Assembly (NCBI GenBank): GCA_002255985.1
Contig: NKIR01000012.1
Span: 1-64,000, forward strand
Length of the DNA stretch: 64,000 nucleotides
From: Sphingomonadaceae bacterium PASS1
Lineage (GTDB): Bacteria; Pseudomonadota; Alphaproteobacteria; Sphingomonadales; Sphingomonadaceae
Direction: 5' to 3'
Within the stretch, counting starts at the first letter, position 1. Each line of letters starts with the position of its first letter. The notes beneath the pieces were generated by a model. That model was given only the letters and a program-made list of their open reading frames with translations, was not told where the DNA came from and searched no databases. Below are positions 44,363 to 53,584 of this stretch, in pieces. Position numbers and translations under genes: made by a program.

Positions 44363-44959
44363 TTAATGGCGGGTCTTGCCCGGGCGTTGCATACCCCAAA
44401 ATTGCGGTCCTTCGGGGACTTGCCAACTATGCTTGATGGCAAAACCAAAGCTTTGATATAACGGAATATTATGTTCGTCTGCGGTCTCCAGATAGGCGGG
44501 TAATCCATCCTGATCTGCCCGCTCCAACCCTGCGCGAATGGCTGCACCGCCATAACCTTTGCCCTGATAGGCAGGGTCGCATCCCGCATAATGTAGATAC
44601 CAGACGGGCTCTTTCGGCAGATGCTTTTCGATGAGGTCTGCGACTTCAAGACCGCGAAACATCGAAAAGCGCAGTTGCTGGACGAACGGCACAATCAGCC
44701 GCGCGGTATCCAACATGCTATCGCGCGCATTCCCCGGACCACGCCAAAGCGTGACCGCTTCTATACCGTCAGTTCCATACACCGCGCCTTTGCGATGTTC
44801 GTCGCGCAAGAACAGATGGAACACGCCCGTAAGCCGCTGTGCGCGCAGCTTTGCGTCTGGAATGACATAGCTCCATCCGGTCTCGTTCTGGAACGCCCGC
44901 GCCAATGTCTCGGCGATTTCCAGATTGTCCGTTGGCTTTAACAAACGTGCGTGCGGCAA
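44363..44959 (-). CDS. GNAT-family N-acetyltransferase
   Basis: The 198-residue protein has the acetyl-CoA loop YQGKGYGGAAIRAG, preceded by the WYLHYAGCDPAY strand and followed by PAYLETADEHNIPLYQSFGF, a common GNAT C-terminal pattern. The start is TTG 44959, two bases after the IorB stop, with GAAGG upstream in the iorB end; this implies co-transcription with the molybdenum hydroxylase. Substrate unknown. Its stop lies just upstream of the cobalamin riboswitch. Confidence 0.8.
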   Translation of the reverse strand: MPHARLLKPTDNLEIAETLARAFQNETGWSYVIPDAKLRAQRLTGVFHLFLRDEHRKGAVYGTDGIEAVTLWRGPGNARDSMLDTARLIVPFVQQLRFSMFRGLEVADLIEKHLPKEPVWYLHYAGCDPAYQGKGYGGAAIRAGLERADQDGLPAYLETADEHNIPLYQSFGFAIKHSWQVPEGPQFWGMQRPGKTRH

Positions 44960-44960
44960 A

Positions 44961-47204
44961 TTAGGCCTTCGCTTGGGTTAGGATGGGCAGATTGCGGACG
45001 CGCTTACCGGTGGCAGCGAATAACGCATTGGCCAAGGCAGGGGCAGCCGGAGGAACACCAGGTTCGCCAATACCGCCCATGTCCGCACCGCTGTTGAGGA
45101 AATGTATATCGATCTCCAATGGCGCGCCTGCCATTTTTAGCAACGGATAATCGGCCAAGTTGCTTTGTTGAACCGCGCCATTTTCAAGCGTAATCGCCTC
45201 GCCAATTGCGGACGAAAGCCCCATGATCGTGCCGCCTTCAATCTGCGCCATGGCGGCGTCCGGATTAACAATGCTTCCGGCGTCCACGACCGTTGTCACC
45301 TTATGCACTTTGGGCATGCCGTCTTCACCGATCGACGCTTCGATCACATGCGCGACGATGGTTCTGAAACTTTCGACCAGTGCAACACCGCGACCCGTTC
45401 CGGCGGGAAGGGGGGAGCCCCAACCGCTGCGTGCGGCCACCTCGTCCAAGACGCGCACATGCCGCGATCCCGCTTTCAAATGGTTGCGGCGAAATACGAC
45501 CGGGTCTTCGCCCGCTGCATGGGCAAGCTCGTCCATGAAGCTTTCATTGTAAAAGCCCTGCTGCGTCGAGTTGACGGAACGCCAAGCACCGGTTTGCTGG
45601 TTCGAAACATGCGCAAAATGCCGGCGCGACACCGCGGGCAGGGCATAGGGAAATACCGTTTCGCTCTCGGCGCTTTCGGGTTGGGCATAGTCGTTGCGAT
45701 ATGCCGCTAAGCGTTTTTCTTTGGTCAACGATGCCTTCAGCGCGGCGGAGCTTTGCGGGCGATATGCGCCTTGGGCGACCTCTTCCTCGCGGCTCCAGAT
45801 AAGCTTCACCGGATAAGGCAATTGCATCGCAAGCTTTGTGACCTGACCGACGATTTCCATATACATCGGCAAACGGCGGCCAAAGCTGCCACCGATAATC
45901 ATCGGGTGGAAGTTCACATCATCCGCGTCGAGACCGGAAACGTCCACGGCCATCATCTTGGTCGCAAGTGGGTCCTGCATGCCGCCCCAAATGTTGAGCT
46001 TCCCATCCTTAAAATGGGCGGTCAGGGCAAAGGGCTCCATCATCGCGTGGTGCAAAAATGGTACCTGATAATTCGCTTCAATCGGTTGTGCGCCAAGTCC
46101 CGCCTGCACATCACCGTCGCTGGCCTCGCCATCGGCATCACCCTTGGCCATCAGGTCGCCCTGCGCTTTGAAAATGGACGCGGTCGAAATGCCGCCATTG
46201 CCGCCGTCTGAAAACTGAGGGGTGAGCGCGCGCAAGCCGGAAATGGCGGGCCAATAGCCTTTCGCCACGACAGCAACCGCATCATCGAGCTTAATGACTT
46301 TCTCGACGCCTTTGACCGCCAACGCAGGCGCGGTGTCGACAGAAGTCAATTTGCCGCCGCGCACAGGCGCTGCCATGATCGTTGCGACGCGCATATCAGG
46401 GACCGAAAAGTCGATGCCATATTGGGCGCTGCCATCGACCTTCGCTGGAATGTCGAGCCGCTGCATCGATTGGCGCATGATGCGATATTGCGATGGATCC
46501 TTCAGCTTCGGCGCATTGTCGAGCGACAAGGTCGCCGCTTCCGCCGCCAGTTCGCCATAGCGCAACGACCGTCCGGATTTGGCATGGATGACATGACTGT
46601 CCTGTGTTGTCAGTTCAGCGACCGGAACGGCCAGCCGCTTGGCAGCGGTTTCAACCAATGCCAGCCGCGTCGCCGCGCCGACATTTTGAAAGGTCACCCG
46701 GCCCGTGAAGCGCAAAGCGGTTGAGCCGCCGGTCATCTGAAGGTTCATTTGCCGCGCGATGAAGGACAGAAATGATTGCGGAATGCCATTAATGATCGCG
46801 GGTTGCCTCGTCATATCGGCAAGGAAAGCACGCCCCAGCCCCACATTGGCGAACGCCGGTTCTGCGGGTGCGGAAACAACACGCACCTGATCCCACGCAG
46901 CATCCAGTTCTTCGGCCAGCATTTGGGCAAGGCCAGTGTTCGATCCCTGACCAATGTCGGTGTGCGGCGAATAAATGGTGATGCTGTCATCCTCACCAAT
47001 TTTCAGCCAGGTGGCAAAGATGTGACCGCCGTCGCTTTCAAGAAGCGCCTTGGCAGATTTGGCGGCATTGCGATCAGCAATGGAGATACCGAACAGACCG
47101 GCACCGACGACCGCGACACCACCAATGAGGAAGGCACGGCGCTTGACGCCCTTGCGCTTTGCTGGCGCGGCTGGCTGCACTTCAGTTGCGGGGGTGTCAG
47201 CCAT
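44961..47204 (-). CDS. Molybdenum hydroxylase large subunit, IorB type
   Basis: The 747-residue molybdopterin-binding subunit belongs to the isoquinoline 1-oxidoreductase beta / aldehyde dehydrogenase group within the xanthine dehydrogenase family. A Tat-like KRRAFLIGGVAVVGAG near the N-terminus suggests export. Motifs include GQGSNTGLAQMLAEEL, IIGGSFGRRLPMYMEI, YRPQSSAALKASL and GIGEPGVPPAAPALANALF. The start overlaps the small-subunit stop (TAATG). Hydroxylates an N-heteroaromatic or aldehyde, with electrons leaving through the 2Fe-2S subunit; real substrate unknown. Confidence 0.88.
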   Translation of the reverse strand: MADTPATEVQPAAPAKRKGVKRRAFLIGGVAVVGAGLFGISIADRNAAKSAKALLESDGGHIFATWLKIGEDDSITIYSPHTDIGQGSNTGLAQMLAEELDAAWDQVRVVSAPAEPAFANVGLGRAFLADMTRQPAIINGIPQSFLSFIARQMNLQMTGGSTALRFTGRVTFQNVGAATRLALVETAAKRLAVPVAELTTQDSHVIHAKSGRSLRYGELAAEAATLSLDNAPKLKDPSQYRIMRQSMQRLDIPAKVDGSAQYGIDFSVPDMRVATIMAAPVRGGKLTSVDTAPALAVKGVEKVIKLDDAVAVVAKGYWPAISGLRALTPQFSDGGNGGISTASIFKAQGDLMAKGDADGEASDGDVQAGLGAQPIEANYQVPFLHHAMMEPFALTAHFKDGKLNIWGGMQDPLATKMMAVDVSGLDADDVNFHPMIIGGSFGRRLPMYMEIVGQVTKLAMQLPYPVKLIWSREEEVAQGAYRPQSSAALKASLTKEKRLAAYRNDYAQPESAESETVFPYALPAVSRRHFAHVSNQQTGAWRSVNSTQQGFYNESFMDELAHAAGEDPVVFRRNHLKAGSRHVRVLDEVAARSGWGSPLPAGTGRGVALVESFRTIVAHVIEASIGEDGMPKVHKVTTVVDAGSIVNPDAAMAQIEGGTIMGLSSAIGEAITLENGAVQQSNLADYPLLKMAGAPLEIDIHFLNSGADMGGIGEPGVPPAAPALANALFAATGKRVRNLPILTQAKA

Positions 47205-47695
47205 TATGCGCCTCCTTCTGCAGGTTTCGCCGCTTTCGCCGCTTGCCCGGTTGCGGCATGTATCGCCTTGCGAATGCGCGGATAGGTGCCGCAGCGGCAG
47301 ATGTTGGTCATCGCCTCGTCAATTTGTGCATCGCTTGGGCTGCCCGTTTTTTCGATAAGCGCCACAGCGGCCATAATCTGCCCGGACTGGCAATAGCCAC
47401 ATTGCGGAACCTGCGCAGAAATCCACGCTTGCTGCACCGCGTGGAGCCTGCCGTCCGCAGATTTCAGGCCTTCGATGGTGGTAATAGATTTGCCCGCGAC
47501 TTCGCTCACGGGAAGGCTGCACGAGCGGGTGGGTTCGCCATCAACATGGACGGTGCAAGCTCCGCACGCCGCAATGCCACATCCGAATTTCGTACCGGTT
47601 AGGCCAAGCTCTTCGCGGATAACCCATAGCAACGGCGTGTCTGGCTCCGCCGCAAGCGCGACTGGCTTGCCATTGATTGACGTCTGAATTGCCAT
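47204..47695 (-). CDS. Molybdenum hydroxylase 2Fe-2S subunit, IorA type
   Basis: The 163-residue subunit has two iron-sulfur clusters: the ferredoxin-type one at C39, C44, C47 and C59 ([16 protein letters not shown]) and the helical one at C99, C102, C133 and C135 ([19 protein letters not shown]). It passes electrons from the molybdenum site of the large subunit. ATG 47695 gives the conserved [14 protein letters not shown]; a 180-codon upstream extension runs antisense to xdhC and is rejected. Divergent from xdhC. Confidence 0.93.
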   Translation of the reverse strand: MAIQTSINGKPVALAAEPDTPLLWVIREELGLTGTKFGCGIAACGACTVHVDGEPTRSCSLPVSEVAGKSITTIEGLKSADGRLHAVQQAWISAQVPQCGYCQSGQIMAAVALIEKTGSPSDAQIDEAMTNICRCGTYPRIRKAIHAATGQAAKAAKPAEGGA

Positions 47696-47764
47696 GAAAA
47701 TAAGCTCCCGCCCAAAACTGCGTTTCATATAGCAACGCTTCACCCTCTTTGCTAGCGCATTGCC

Positions 47765-48703
47765 ATGACTATGGGCAGCGCCAACCACGACCGTATCCTT
47801 GCCGCCGCAATCGACTGGGCAGGCGCGCCTATGGCGATTGCGACAGTGGTCGAAACCTGGAAATCCGCGCCATGCCCCGTCGGCACCCATATGCTTGTGC
47901 ATGCGGACGGGCGCTTTGTGGGTTCGGTTTCGGGCGGTTGTGTCGAGGGCGATGTTCTTGAACGCGCGCATATGGTTTTGGCAGGCGCGCCGCCGGTGCT
48001 CCGCCGATATGGCGTTGCCGACGATGCGGCGTGGGACGTTGGCCTGCCCTGTGGCGGGGACATTCAGGTGCTGGTCCAGCCTGTTTCCGCCGATGGTTTT
48101 CCGGCGCATCTGTTTGGTGATATCATCAAGGCGCGCTCTGCCGGTGCGGCGCTGTCGGTTGCGACGGATTTGGAATCGGGCCGAAGTGCCTTGCTGGACG
48201 ATGATACGGGTGCTGGCTTCGTCAATATCTACCATCCGCCGCGCCGTTTGCTGATTGTGGGCGCGGTCGAAATTGCATCGGCCCTTGCCGCCATTGCGGT
48301 ATCGCAGGGGGTGGATGTTACTTTGTGCGACCCGCGGGGGCGGTTTTTAACTGCGGAACGCTTTCCCGGCATCCGGTTGGATGACCGCTGGCCCGACGAC
48401 GCGGTTAAGGCCTTTGCCCCCGATAGCCGAAGCGCGATTGTGACGCTTAGCCATGATCCCAAAATCGACGACCCTGCGCTGGCGGCGGCGCTGGCGAGCC
48501 CTGCGGCTTATGTCGCCGCGCTCGGTTCTGTCCGGTCGCATCAGGCACGCCTTGCGCGGCTCTCGGCGATGGGTGTTAGCGCAGAACAATGCGCGCGCAT
48601 TGAAGGGCCAGCGGGCGTTGCGATTAACGCCATCAGCGCGCCCGAAATCGCGCTGTCTATCGCGGGCGGCATGATCCGCGCGTTCAACCAAGGGCTGCGT
48701 TGA
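47765..48703 (+). CDS. xdhC: XdhC/CoxI-family molybdenum hydroxylase maturation factor
   Basis: The 312-residue protein has the N-terminal XdhC domain ([28 protein letters not shown]) and a C-terminal Rossmann domain ([47 protein letters not shown]). In other systems XdhC binds molybdenum cofactor, helps sulfurate it and inserts it into xanthine-dehydrogenase-type enzymes. It is divergent from the IorAB genes, and its stop overlaps the next start (TGATG). Confidence 0.92.
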   Translation: MTMGSANHDRILAAAIDWAGAPMAIATVVETWKSAPCPVGTHMLVHADGRFVGSVSGGCVEGDVLERAHMVLAGAPPVLRRYGVADDAAWDVGLPCGGDIQVLVQPVSADGFPAHLFGDIIKARSAGAALSVATDLESGRSALLDDDTGAGFVNIYHPPRRLLIVGAVEIASALAAIAVSQGVDVTLCDPRGRFLTAERFPGIRLDDRWPDDAVKAFAPDSRSAIVTLSHDPKIDDPALAAALASPAAYVAALGSVRSHQARLARLSAMGVSAEQCARIEGPAGVAINAISAPEIALSIAGGMIRAFNQGLR

Positions 48704-49296
48704 TGCAAGCGAAGGACGTCGCAATTGTCCTGCTGGCGGCTGGCAATGCGCGGCGTTTTGGTGCTGATAAGTTGATGGCGGATTTTGAAGGAGCACCACT
48801 GGGTGCGCGTGGAGCGCATGAGCTGGTTAGCGTTGCGGCAGCAGCGCATTTCGCGGTGTGTCAGCCCCAAGTGCGCATCGCAGCACATTACAAGCGTTTG
48901 GGATTTGATATTGTCGATAACCCGAACCCCGGCATCGGGCTATCCGGCTCGCTTCATCTCGCGGTTGAGGCCGCCTTGCGCACCGATGCGCAGGCGTTGC
49001 TTATCGCGCTGGCTGATATGCCGTTTGTGCAGGCTGCCCACCTCGAGGCGCTGATTGCGGCTTGCACCGAAAATGTCGTCGCATCGTTTGACGGACACCA
49101 GCCCATGCCGCCAGCTTTATTTCCACGCGCGCATTGGTCAGAATTGCTAGCAACAGCGGGTGATGCTGGCGCGCGGGATATCCTTGCCCGTGCGGAAAAA
49201 CTGACCGCACCTGCGGGCACATTACGCGACATTGATACGCCAGATGAATTAGCCGCTTCAAAAGTTTCGCTTCGTCGCATAGACCATCCGCAATGA
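48703..49296 (+). CDS. mocA: MobA-like nucleotidyltransferase, probable molybdenum cofactor cytidylyltransferase
   Basis: This 197-residue NTP transferase has LLAAGNARRFGADKL near the N-terminus, a GIGLSGSLHLAVEAAL segment and ADMPFVQ. The MocA group makes the cytosine dinucleotide form of molybdopterin needed by IorAB-type enzymes. ATG 48703 overlaps the xdhC stop; the TTG one codon earlier is an alternative. It is followed by an ATGA overlap with the sulfotransferase gene. Confidence 0.85.
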   Translation: MQAKDVAIVLLAAGNARRFGADKLMADFEGAPLGARGAHELVSVAAAAHFAVCQPQVRIAAHYKRLGFDIVDNPNPGIGLSGSLHLAVEAALRTDAQALLIALADMPFVQAAHLEALIAACTENVVASFDGHQPMPPALFPRAHWSELLATAGDAGARDILARAEKLTAPAGTLRDIDTPDELAASKVSLRRIDHPQ

Positions 49297-50900
49297 ACCG
49301 ACCATCTGCACGCCCTGCCATCGAAGCTGCTTTGCGCAATCCCAATCTTATGGCGGCGGCTGCGGCACTTTCCGAAAACAGGTTGGACGATGCAGAGCCG
49401 CTGTTGCGGGGTCATTTGCGTGATGCGCCCACCGATGTTGCCGCCATTCGCATGATGGCGCAATTGGCCGCGCGTGTGGGCCGGTTGAAAGATAGCGAGG
49501 CATTGCTTCGCCGCGCGCTTGAGTTGGCGCCTGATTTCCGCGCTGCGCGTGCCAATCTTGCAACGGTGCTGTACAAACAAAACCGTTTTCCCGAGGCACT
49601 TGAGCATCTGAATGCCGTGCTCGCTGAAGAAGGCGACAATCCGGTCCAGCAAAATTTGAAGGCTGCGGCACTGGGGCGGATTGGGGGATATGCAGAAGCT
49701 ATCGCGCTGTATCAGAAACTGACTGCGCGTTTCCCCGATCATGCCAAATTGTGGATGAGCTATGGCCATATGCTCAAAACCGTCGGCAATCAGGACGAAA
49801 GCGTTGCGGCATATCGTCACGCCATATCGGTTGAACCAACGCTGGGCGAAGTTTGGTGGAGCCTTGCCAATCTAAAAACCTACCAGTTTTCGGACGAAGA
49901 TGTTGCGGCCATGCAAATTGCGCTGACGTCAGCCGGATTGGTGGCGGAGGATGCGTTTCATCTGCATTTTGCACTGGGTAAGGCAAGCGAAGAGCGCGCG
50001 GATCACGCAGCCGCCTTTGCACATTATGCCAAGGGCAATGCGCTGCGCAGTGCGGAGCTAAATTATGATCCGCAAGGCGTAAGTAAGCAGGTCGACCAGA
50101 TCCTTGCCCAGTTCACCGCGCCATTTTGGGAAGCGCGCGCGGGGCAGGGGCATAAGGCGGCAGACCCTATCTTCATCATTGGCATGCCGCGTGCGGGTTC
50201 GACGCTGATCGAGCAAATCCTTGCGAGCCATTCCATGGTTGAAGGGACGATGGAATTACCCGACATTCCAGCCATGGCGCTGCGAGAAGGGCGCGGGTCG
50301 GACTGGATTGGTGCGACCGTTGCACTATCCGCCGATGATGCCGAAAGGCTTGGCGCTGAGTTCATTGAGCGCACGCGCATCCAACGCAAAACCGACAAGC
50401 CATTTTTCATCGATAAGCTGCCCAACAACTGGAATTATCTGGCGTTCATCCGTTTGATTCTGCCCAACGCCAAAATCATTGATGCGCGGCGGCACCCGCT
50501 CGATTGTTGCTTCTCCAATTATCGTCAGCATTTCGCCAAGGGGCAGGCGTTCAGTTATGACCTTGCGCATATGGGCCAATATTATGCGGATTATGTTCGA
50601 GCGATGGCGCATTTTGATGCGGTAGCGCCTGGCTATGCCTACCGTGCCATTCACGAACAATTGTTGGAAGACCCGGAGCAAGAAATCCGTAAACTTTTGG
50701 AATATCTTGGGCTGCCGTTTGAAGATGCGTGCCTGAACTTCCATGAAAACAAGCGCGCCGTGCGCACTGCGTCGAGCGAACAGGTCCGCCGCCCCATCAA
50801 CCGCGACGGCGTTGACCAATGGAAACCTTACGAGGCGCATCTTGGGCCGTTAAAGCGTGTACTTGGCGATTTGTGGGAAATTTATCCTGCCGCAGCATAG
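49293..50900 (+). CDS. Tetratricopeptide-repeat sulfotransferase
   Basis: This 535-residue protein joins about six N-terminal TPR units (residues 15-250, e.g. AEAIALYQKLTARFPDHAKL) to a C-terminal PAPS-dependent sulfotransferase domain. PIFIIGMPRAGSTLIEQILA is the 5'-phosphosulfate loop and RRHPLDCCFSNYRQHF the 3'-phosphate site. The arrangement resembles tyrosylprotein sulfotransferase-like proteins common in sphingomonads. It overlaps mocA by four bases and is followed by a TonB receptor gene 121 bases later. Acceptor substrate unknown. Confidence 0.9.
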   Translation: MNRPSARPAIEAALRNPNLMAAAAALSENRLDDAEPLLRGHLRDAPTDVAAIRMMAQLAARVGRLKDSEALLRRALELAPDFRAARANLATVLYKQNRFPEALEHLNAVLAEEGDNPVQQNLKAAALGRIGGYAEAIALYQKLTARFPDHAKLWMSYGHMLKTVGNQDESVAAYRHAISVEPTLGEVWWSLANLKTYQFSDEDVAAMQIALTSAGLVAEDAFHLHFALGKASEERADHAAAFAHYAKGNALRSAELNYDPQGVSKQVDQILAQFTAPFWEARAGQGHKAADPIFIIGMPRAGSTLIEQILASHSMVEGTMELPDIPAMALREGRGSDWIGATVALSADDAERLGAEFIERTRIQRKTDKPFFIDKLPNNWNYLAFIRLILPNAKIIDARRHPLDCCFSNYRQHFAKGQAFSYDLAHMGQYYADYVRAMAHFDAVAPGYAYRAIHEQLLEDPEQEIRKLLEYLGLPFEDACLNFHENKRAVRTASSEQVRRPINRDGVDQWKPYEAHLGPLKRVLGDLWEIYPAAA

Positions 50901-51021
50901 TTGCCGGGTTGCAACACAATGATCTAAAATTGTATGCAAACGGCTGGTAGCGCGAAAAGACATTGCGTGGGCACGCAATTGGGAGCCTATTTAATTCAGA
51001 GTAACAAGGGAGGGTCGCTGC

Positions 51022-53442
51022 ATGCGCCTACAAAGTCAGAAGTCCAACGTCCGTTCAGCTTTAGTCTTGCTGTTGACATCAACAGCCTTCGCAGCGCCGG
51101 CTATGGCGCAGCAGGCAGCTGATGAGGACAGCAATGTCATCGTCGTGACTGCGCAAAAGCGTGAACAGAATCTGCAGGATGTGCCGATTGCCATCAACGC
51201 CATTGGCAATGAAAAGCTCGACCAACTTCAGGTCAGCGAATTGCAAGATGTCGTAAAGTTTTTGCCTTCGGTCACCATTCAGCAAGGCGGACCAGGTTTT
51301 GCGCAGGTGTATTTCCGCGGCGTAGCGTCGGGTGAAAACGCAAACCACTCGGCATCGCTGCCTACCGTCGGCACATATCTCGACGAAATGCCGATCACGA
51401 CCATTCAGGGCGCGCTTGATTTGCACGCATATGACCTCGCGCGCGTTGAAGCACTGGCGGGTCCACAAGGCACATTGTACGGCGCAAGCTCAATGGCCGG
51501 TACGTTGAAGCTGGTGACCAATGCGCCCGATCCTTCCGGACTTTACGGCAGCGCAGGCGTTGAACTCAACAATATTGCGCATGGCGATTTTGGTTCGATT
51601 TACGAAGGCTTCGTGAACGTGCCGATCGCCGAAGGCGCAGCAGCGCGTTTGGTCGGCTGGTATCGTGATGATGGCGGCTATATCGACAATATTCAGGGTG
51701 CCCGCACCTATGCGAGCTCGCGCATTCGTCAAAGCAATGCCGCGTTGGTTGAAAAGAACTTTAACGACGCTGAAACATATGGCGCACGTTTGGCGCTGGG
51801 CATTGAGCTGGACGACAATTGGACGATCAAGCCAACGCTGATGGGTCAGGTCCAGAACACCGAAGGCAGCTATTCACAGGAACGCTCCGGCCAAACAACC
51901 CGTGAATTGCAAACGGTGCAGTACAACCCGGAAGGCAGCCGCGATAAATGGATTCAGGCAGCCCTGACCGTTGAAGGCAAGATCGGCAATTGGGATGTGA
52001 CCGCGACAGGCGGACATTTGCGTCGTAAAACAGAAACGCAATCGGACTATTCCGATTATGCCTATTTCTATGACGCGCTCTCTGGATACGGCAATTATTT
52101 CTATGACAATGCCGGGAACCTCGTGAACCCGAACCAGTATATCGAGGGCGTTGACCGGTATAAGAAAAGCTTTGGCGAATTGCGGATTGCCAGCCCTGCG
52201 GACGCACCTGTGCGGTTCATTGGTGGTCTGTTTGCACAGCGGCAGTCGCACATTATTGACCAAAACTATATCATCAATAATATTGCCGACTCCATCACCG
52301 TTACCGGAACCGACAGCAATATCTGGTTGACCAAGCAGAAACGTGTCGACCGCGATTATGCGGCATTTGGCGAATTGACCTATGACCTCACGGAGAAGCT
52401 CTCGCTCACCGGCGGTCTGCGTTATTATAAGTTCGATAACTCGCTTCAGGGCTTCTTTGGATTTTCGGGTGGCTATTCAAGCCGAACCGGTGAAGCGGCT
52501 TGCCTCAACACCGACGGCACAACACGCCGTGCCAATCCGCGCGGCACACCCGTGCCGGTCCTCGTCGATGGCAGCCCTTGTACCAATGTTGACAAGTCGA
52601 CTTCGGACACTGGCTTCATTCACAAGCTGAACGCTACGTACAAGGTCAATGACGATGTGCTGCTATATGCAACATGGTCGCGTGGTTTCCGTCCAGGTGG
52701 TATCAACCGTCGCGGTACCCTGCCACCTTATGGCTCGGACAAGTTGGACAATTATGAATTGGGTTGGAAAACTACATTCGGTGCGTTCCGCTGGAACGGT
52801 GCAGTGTTCCAGGAAGACTGGAATAACATTCAGCTGTCATTCCTTGGCGCAAACGGCCTGACGGAAATCCGCAATGCCGGCGTTGCCCGTATTCGCGGCG
52901 TTGAAATGGATGCAGGCTTCCGCGATGGCGGGTTCAGCCTGAACGCTGGCTTCAGTTACAACGACGCGCAAATTCGCCGTGACTTCTGCGCCATTGCCAA
53001 CGCGACATTTGATTGTTCGACACCGGGCAATTCATTGCTCGCGTCCGCTGGATCGCGTCTACCTGTGACAGCCAAATTGAAGGGCAACGCCATCGCGCGT
53101 TATGAGTTCCCGGTCGCTGACTGGAATGGCCATGTTCAATTTGCCGTCAACCACATTGGAAGTCGCAAGAGCGATTTGCGGCCTGCGCAGAATTCAATCA
53201 AGGGCAATTTGGGTGCCTACACGACGGCTGACTTCTCCGTTGGTGTGAAGAACGACCTATGGTCAATCGAGGCATTTGCTACGAACCTGTTCGACACACG
53301 CGGTGTCGTAAACACGGGCGTCCAGTGCCTTGAAACTGTCTGCGGCACGGGCGTGACGCCTGCAACCCCAACTGGCGGCGCGTTTTACGACGTGCTTATC
53401 AAGCCACGGCTGATCGGCGTGAAGTTCACACGCGATTTTTGA
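51022..53442 (+). CDS. TonB-dependent outer membrane receptor
   Basis: An 806-residue receptor with a signal peptide (about residues 1-30, ending PAMAQQ), the TonB box NVIVVTAQKREQ, and a plug domain including LQDVVKFLPSVTIQ, VYFRGVASG and VEALAGPQGTLYGASSMAG. A barrel closes with IGVKFTRDF. GGGAGG precedes the start. The plug variant ALAGPQGTLYG is frequent in sphingomonad receptors for plant or aromatic compounds. It directly follows the TPR-sulfotransferase gene; a strong terminator follows. Confidence 0.92.
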   Translation: MRLQSQKSNVRSALVLLLTSTAFAAPAMAQQAADEDSNVIVVTAQKREQNLQDVPIAINAIGNEKLDQLQVSELQDVVKFLPSVTIQQGGPGFAQVYFRGVASGENANHSASLPTVGTYLDEMPITTIQGALDLHAYDLARVEALAGPQGTLYGASSMAGTLKLVTNAPDPSGLYGSAGVELNNIAHGDFGSIYEGFVNVPIAEGAAARLVGWYRDDGGYIDNIQGARTYASSRIRQSNAALVEKNFNDAETYGARLALGIELDDNWTIKPTLMGQVQNTEGSYSQERSGQTTRELQTVQYNPEGSRDKWIQAALTVEGKIGNWDVTATGGHLRRKTETQSDYSDYAYFYDALSGYGNYFYDNAGNLVNPNQYIEGVDRYKKSFGELRIASPADAPVRFIGGLFAQRQSHIIDQNYIINNIADSITVTGTDSNIWLTKQKRVDRDYAAFGELTYDLTEKLSLTGGLRYYKFDNSLQGFFGFSGGYSSRTGEAACLNTDGTTRRANPRGTPVPVLVDGSPCTNVDKSTSDTGFIHKLNATYKVNDDVLLYATWSRGFRPGGINRRGTLPPYGSDKLDNYELGWKTTFGAFRWNGAVFQEDWNNIQLSFLGANGLTEIRNAGVARIRGVEMDAGFRDGGFSLNAGFSYNDAQIRRDFCAIANATFDCSTPGNSLLASAGSRLPVTAKLKGNAIARYEFPVADWNGHVQFAVNHIGSRKSDLRPAQNSIKGNLGAYTTADFSVGVKNDLWSIEAFATNLFDTRGVVNTGVQCLETVCGTGVTPATPTGGAFYDVLIKPRLIGVKFTRDF

Positions 53443-53547
53443 CAATTGTTCGCTTTTCTTCTCTGCAAAAATTTGTAGGGAAGAAAGTTGAAATTTGTCG
53501 TTAAATTAAGGACATAAAGTTTGTTGCCAAAAGCGACAGGGGGGAGA

Positions 53548-53575
53548 AGCCGGATCTGTATAGATCCGGCTTTTT
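53548..53575 (+). terminator. Terminator after the TonB receptor gene
   Basis: Perfect 10-bp stem AGCCGGATCT/AGATCCGGCT, loop GTAT, five T. Confidence 0.9.
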
Positions 53576-53584
53576 CATTATGCC

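Noticed and set aside
47696-48235. 180-codon N-terminal extension of the 2Fe-2S subunit
   Set aside because: Antisense to xdhC; the family starts at [10 protein letters not shown] (47695).
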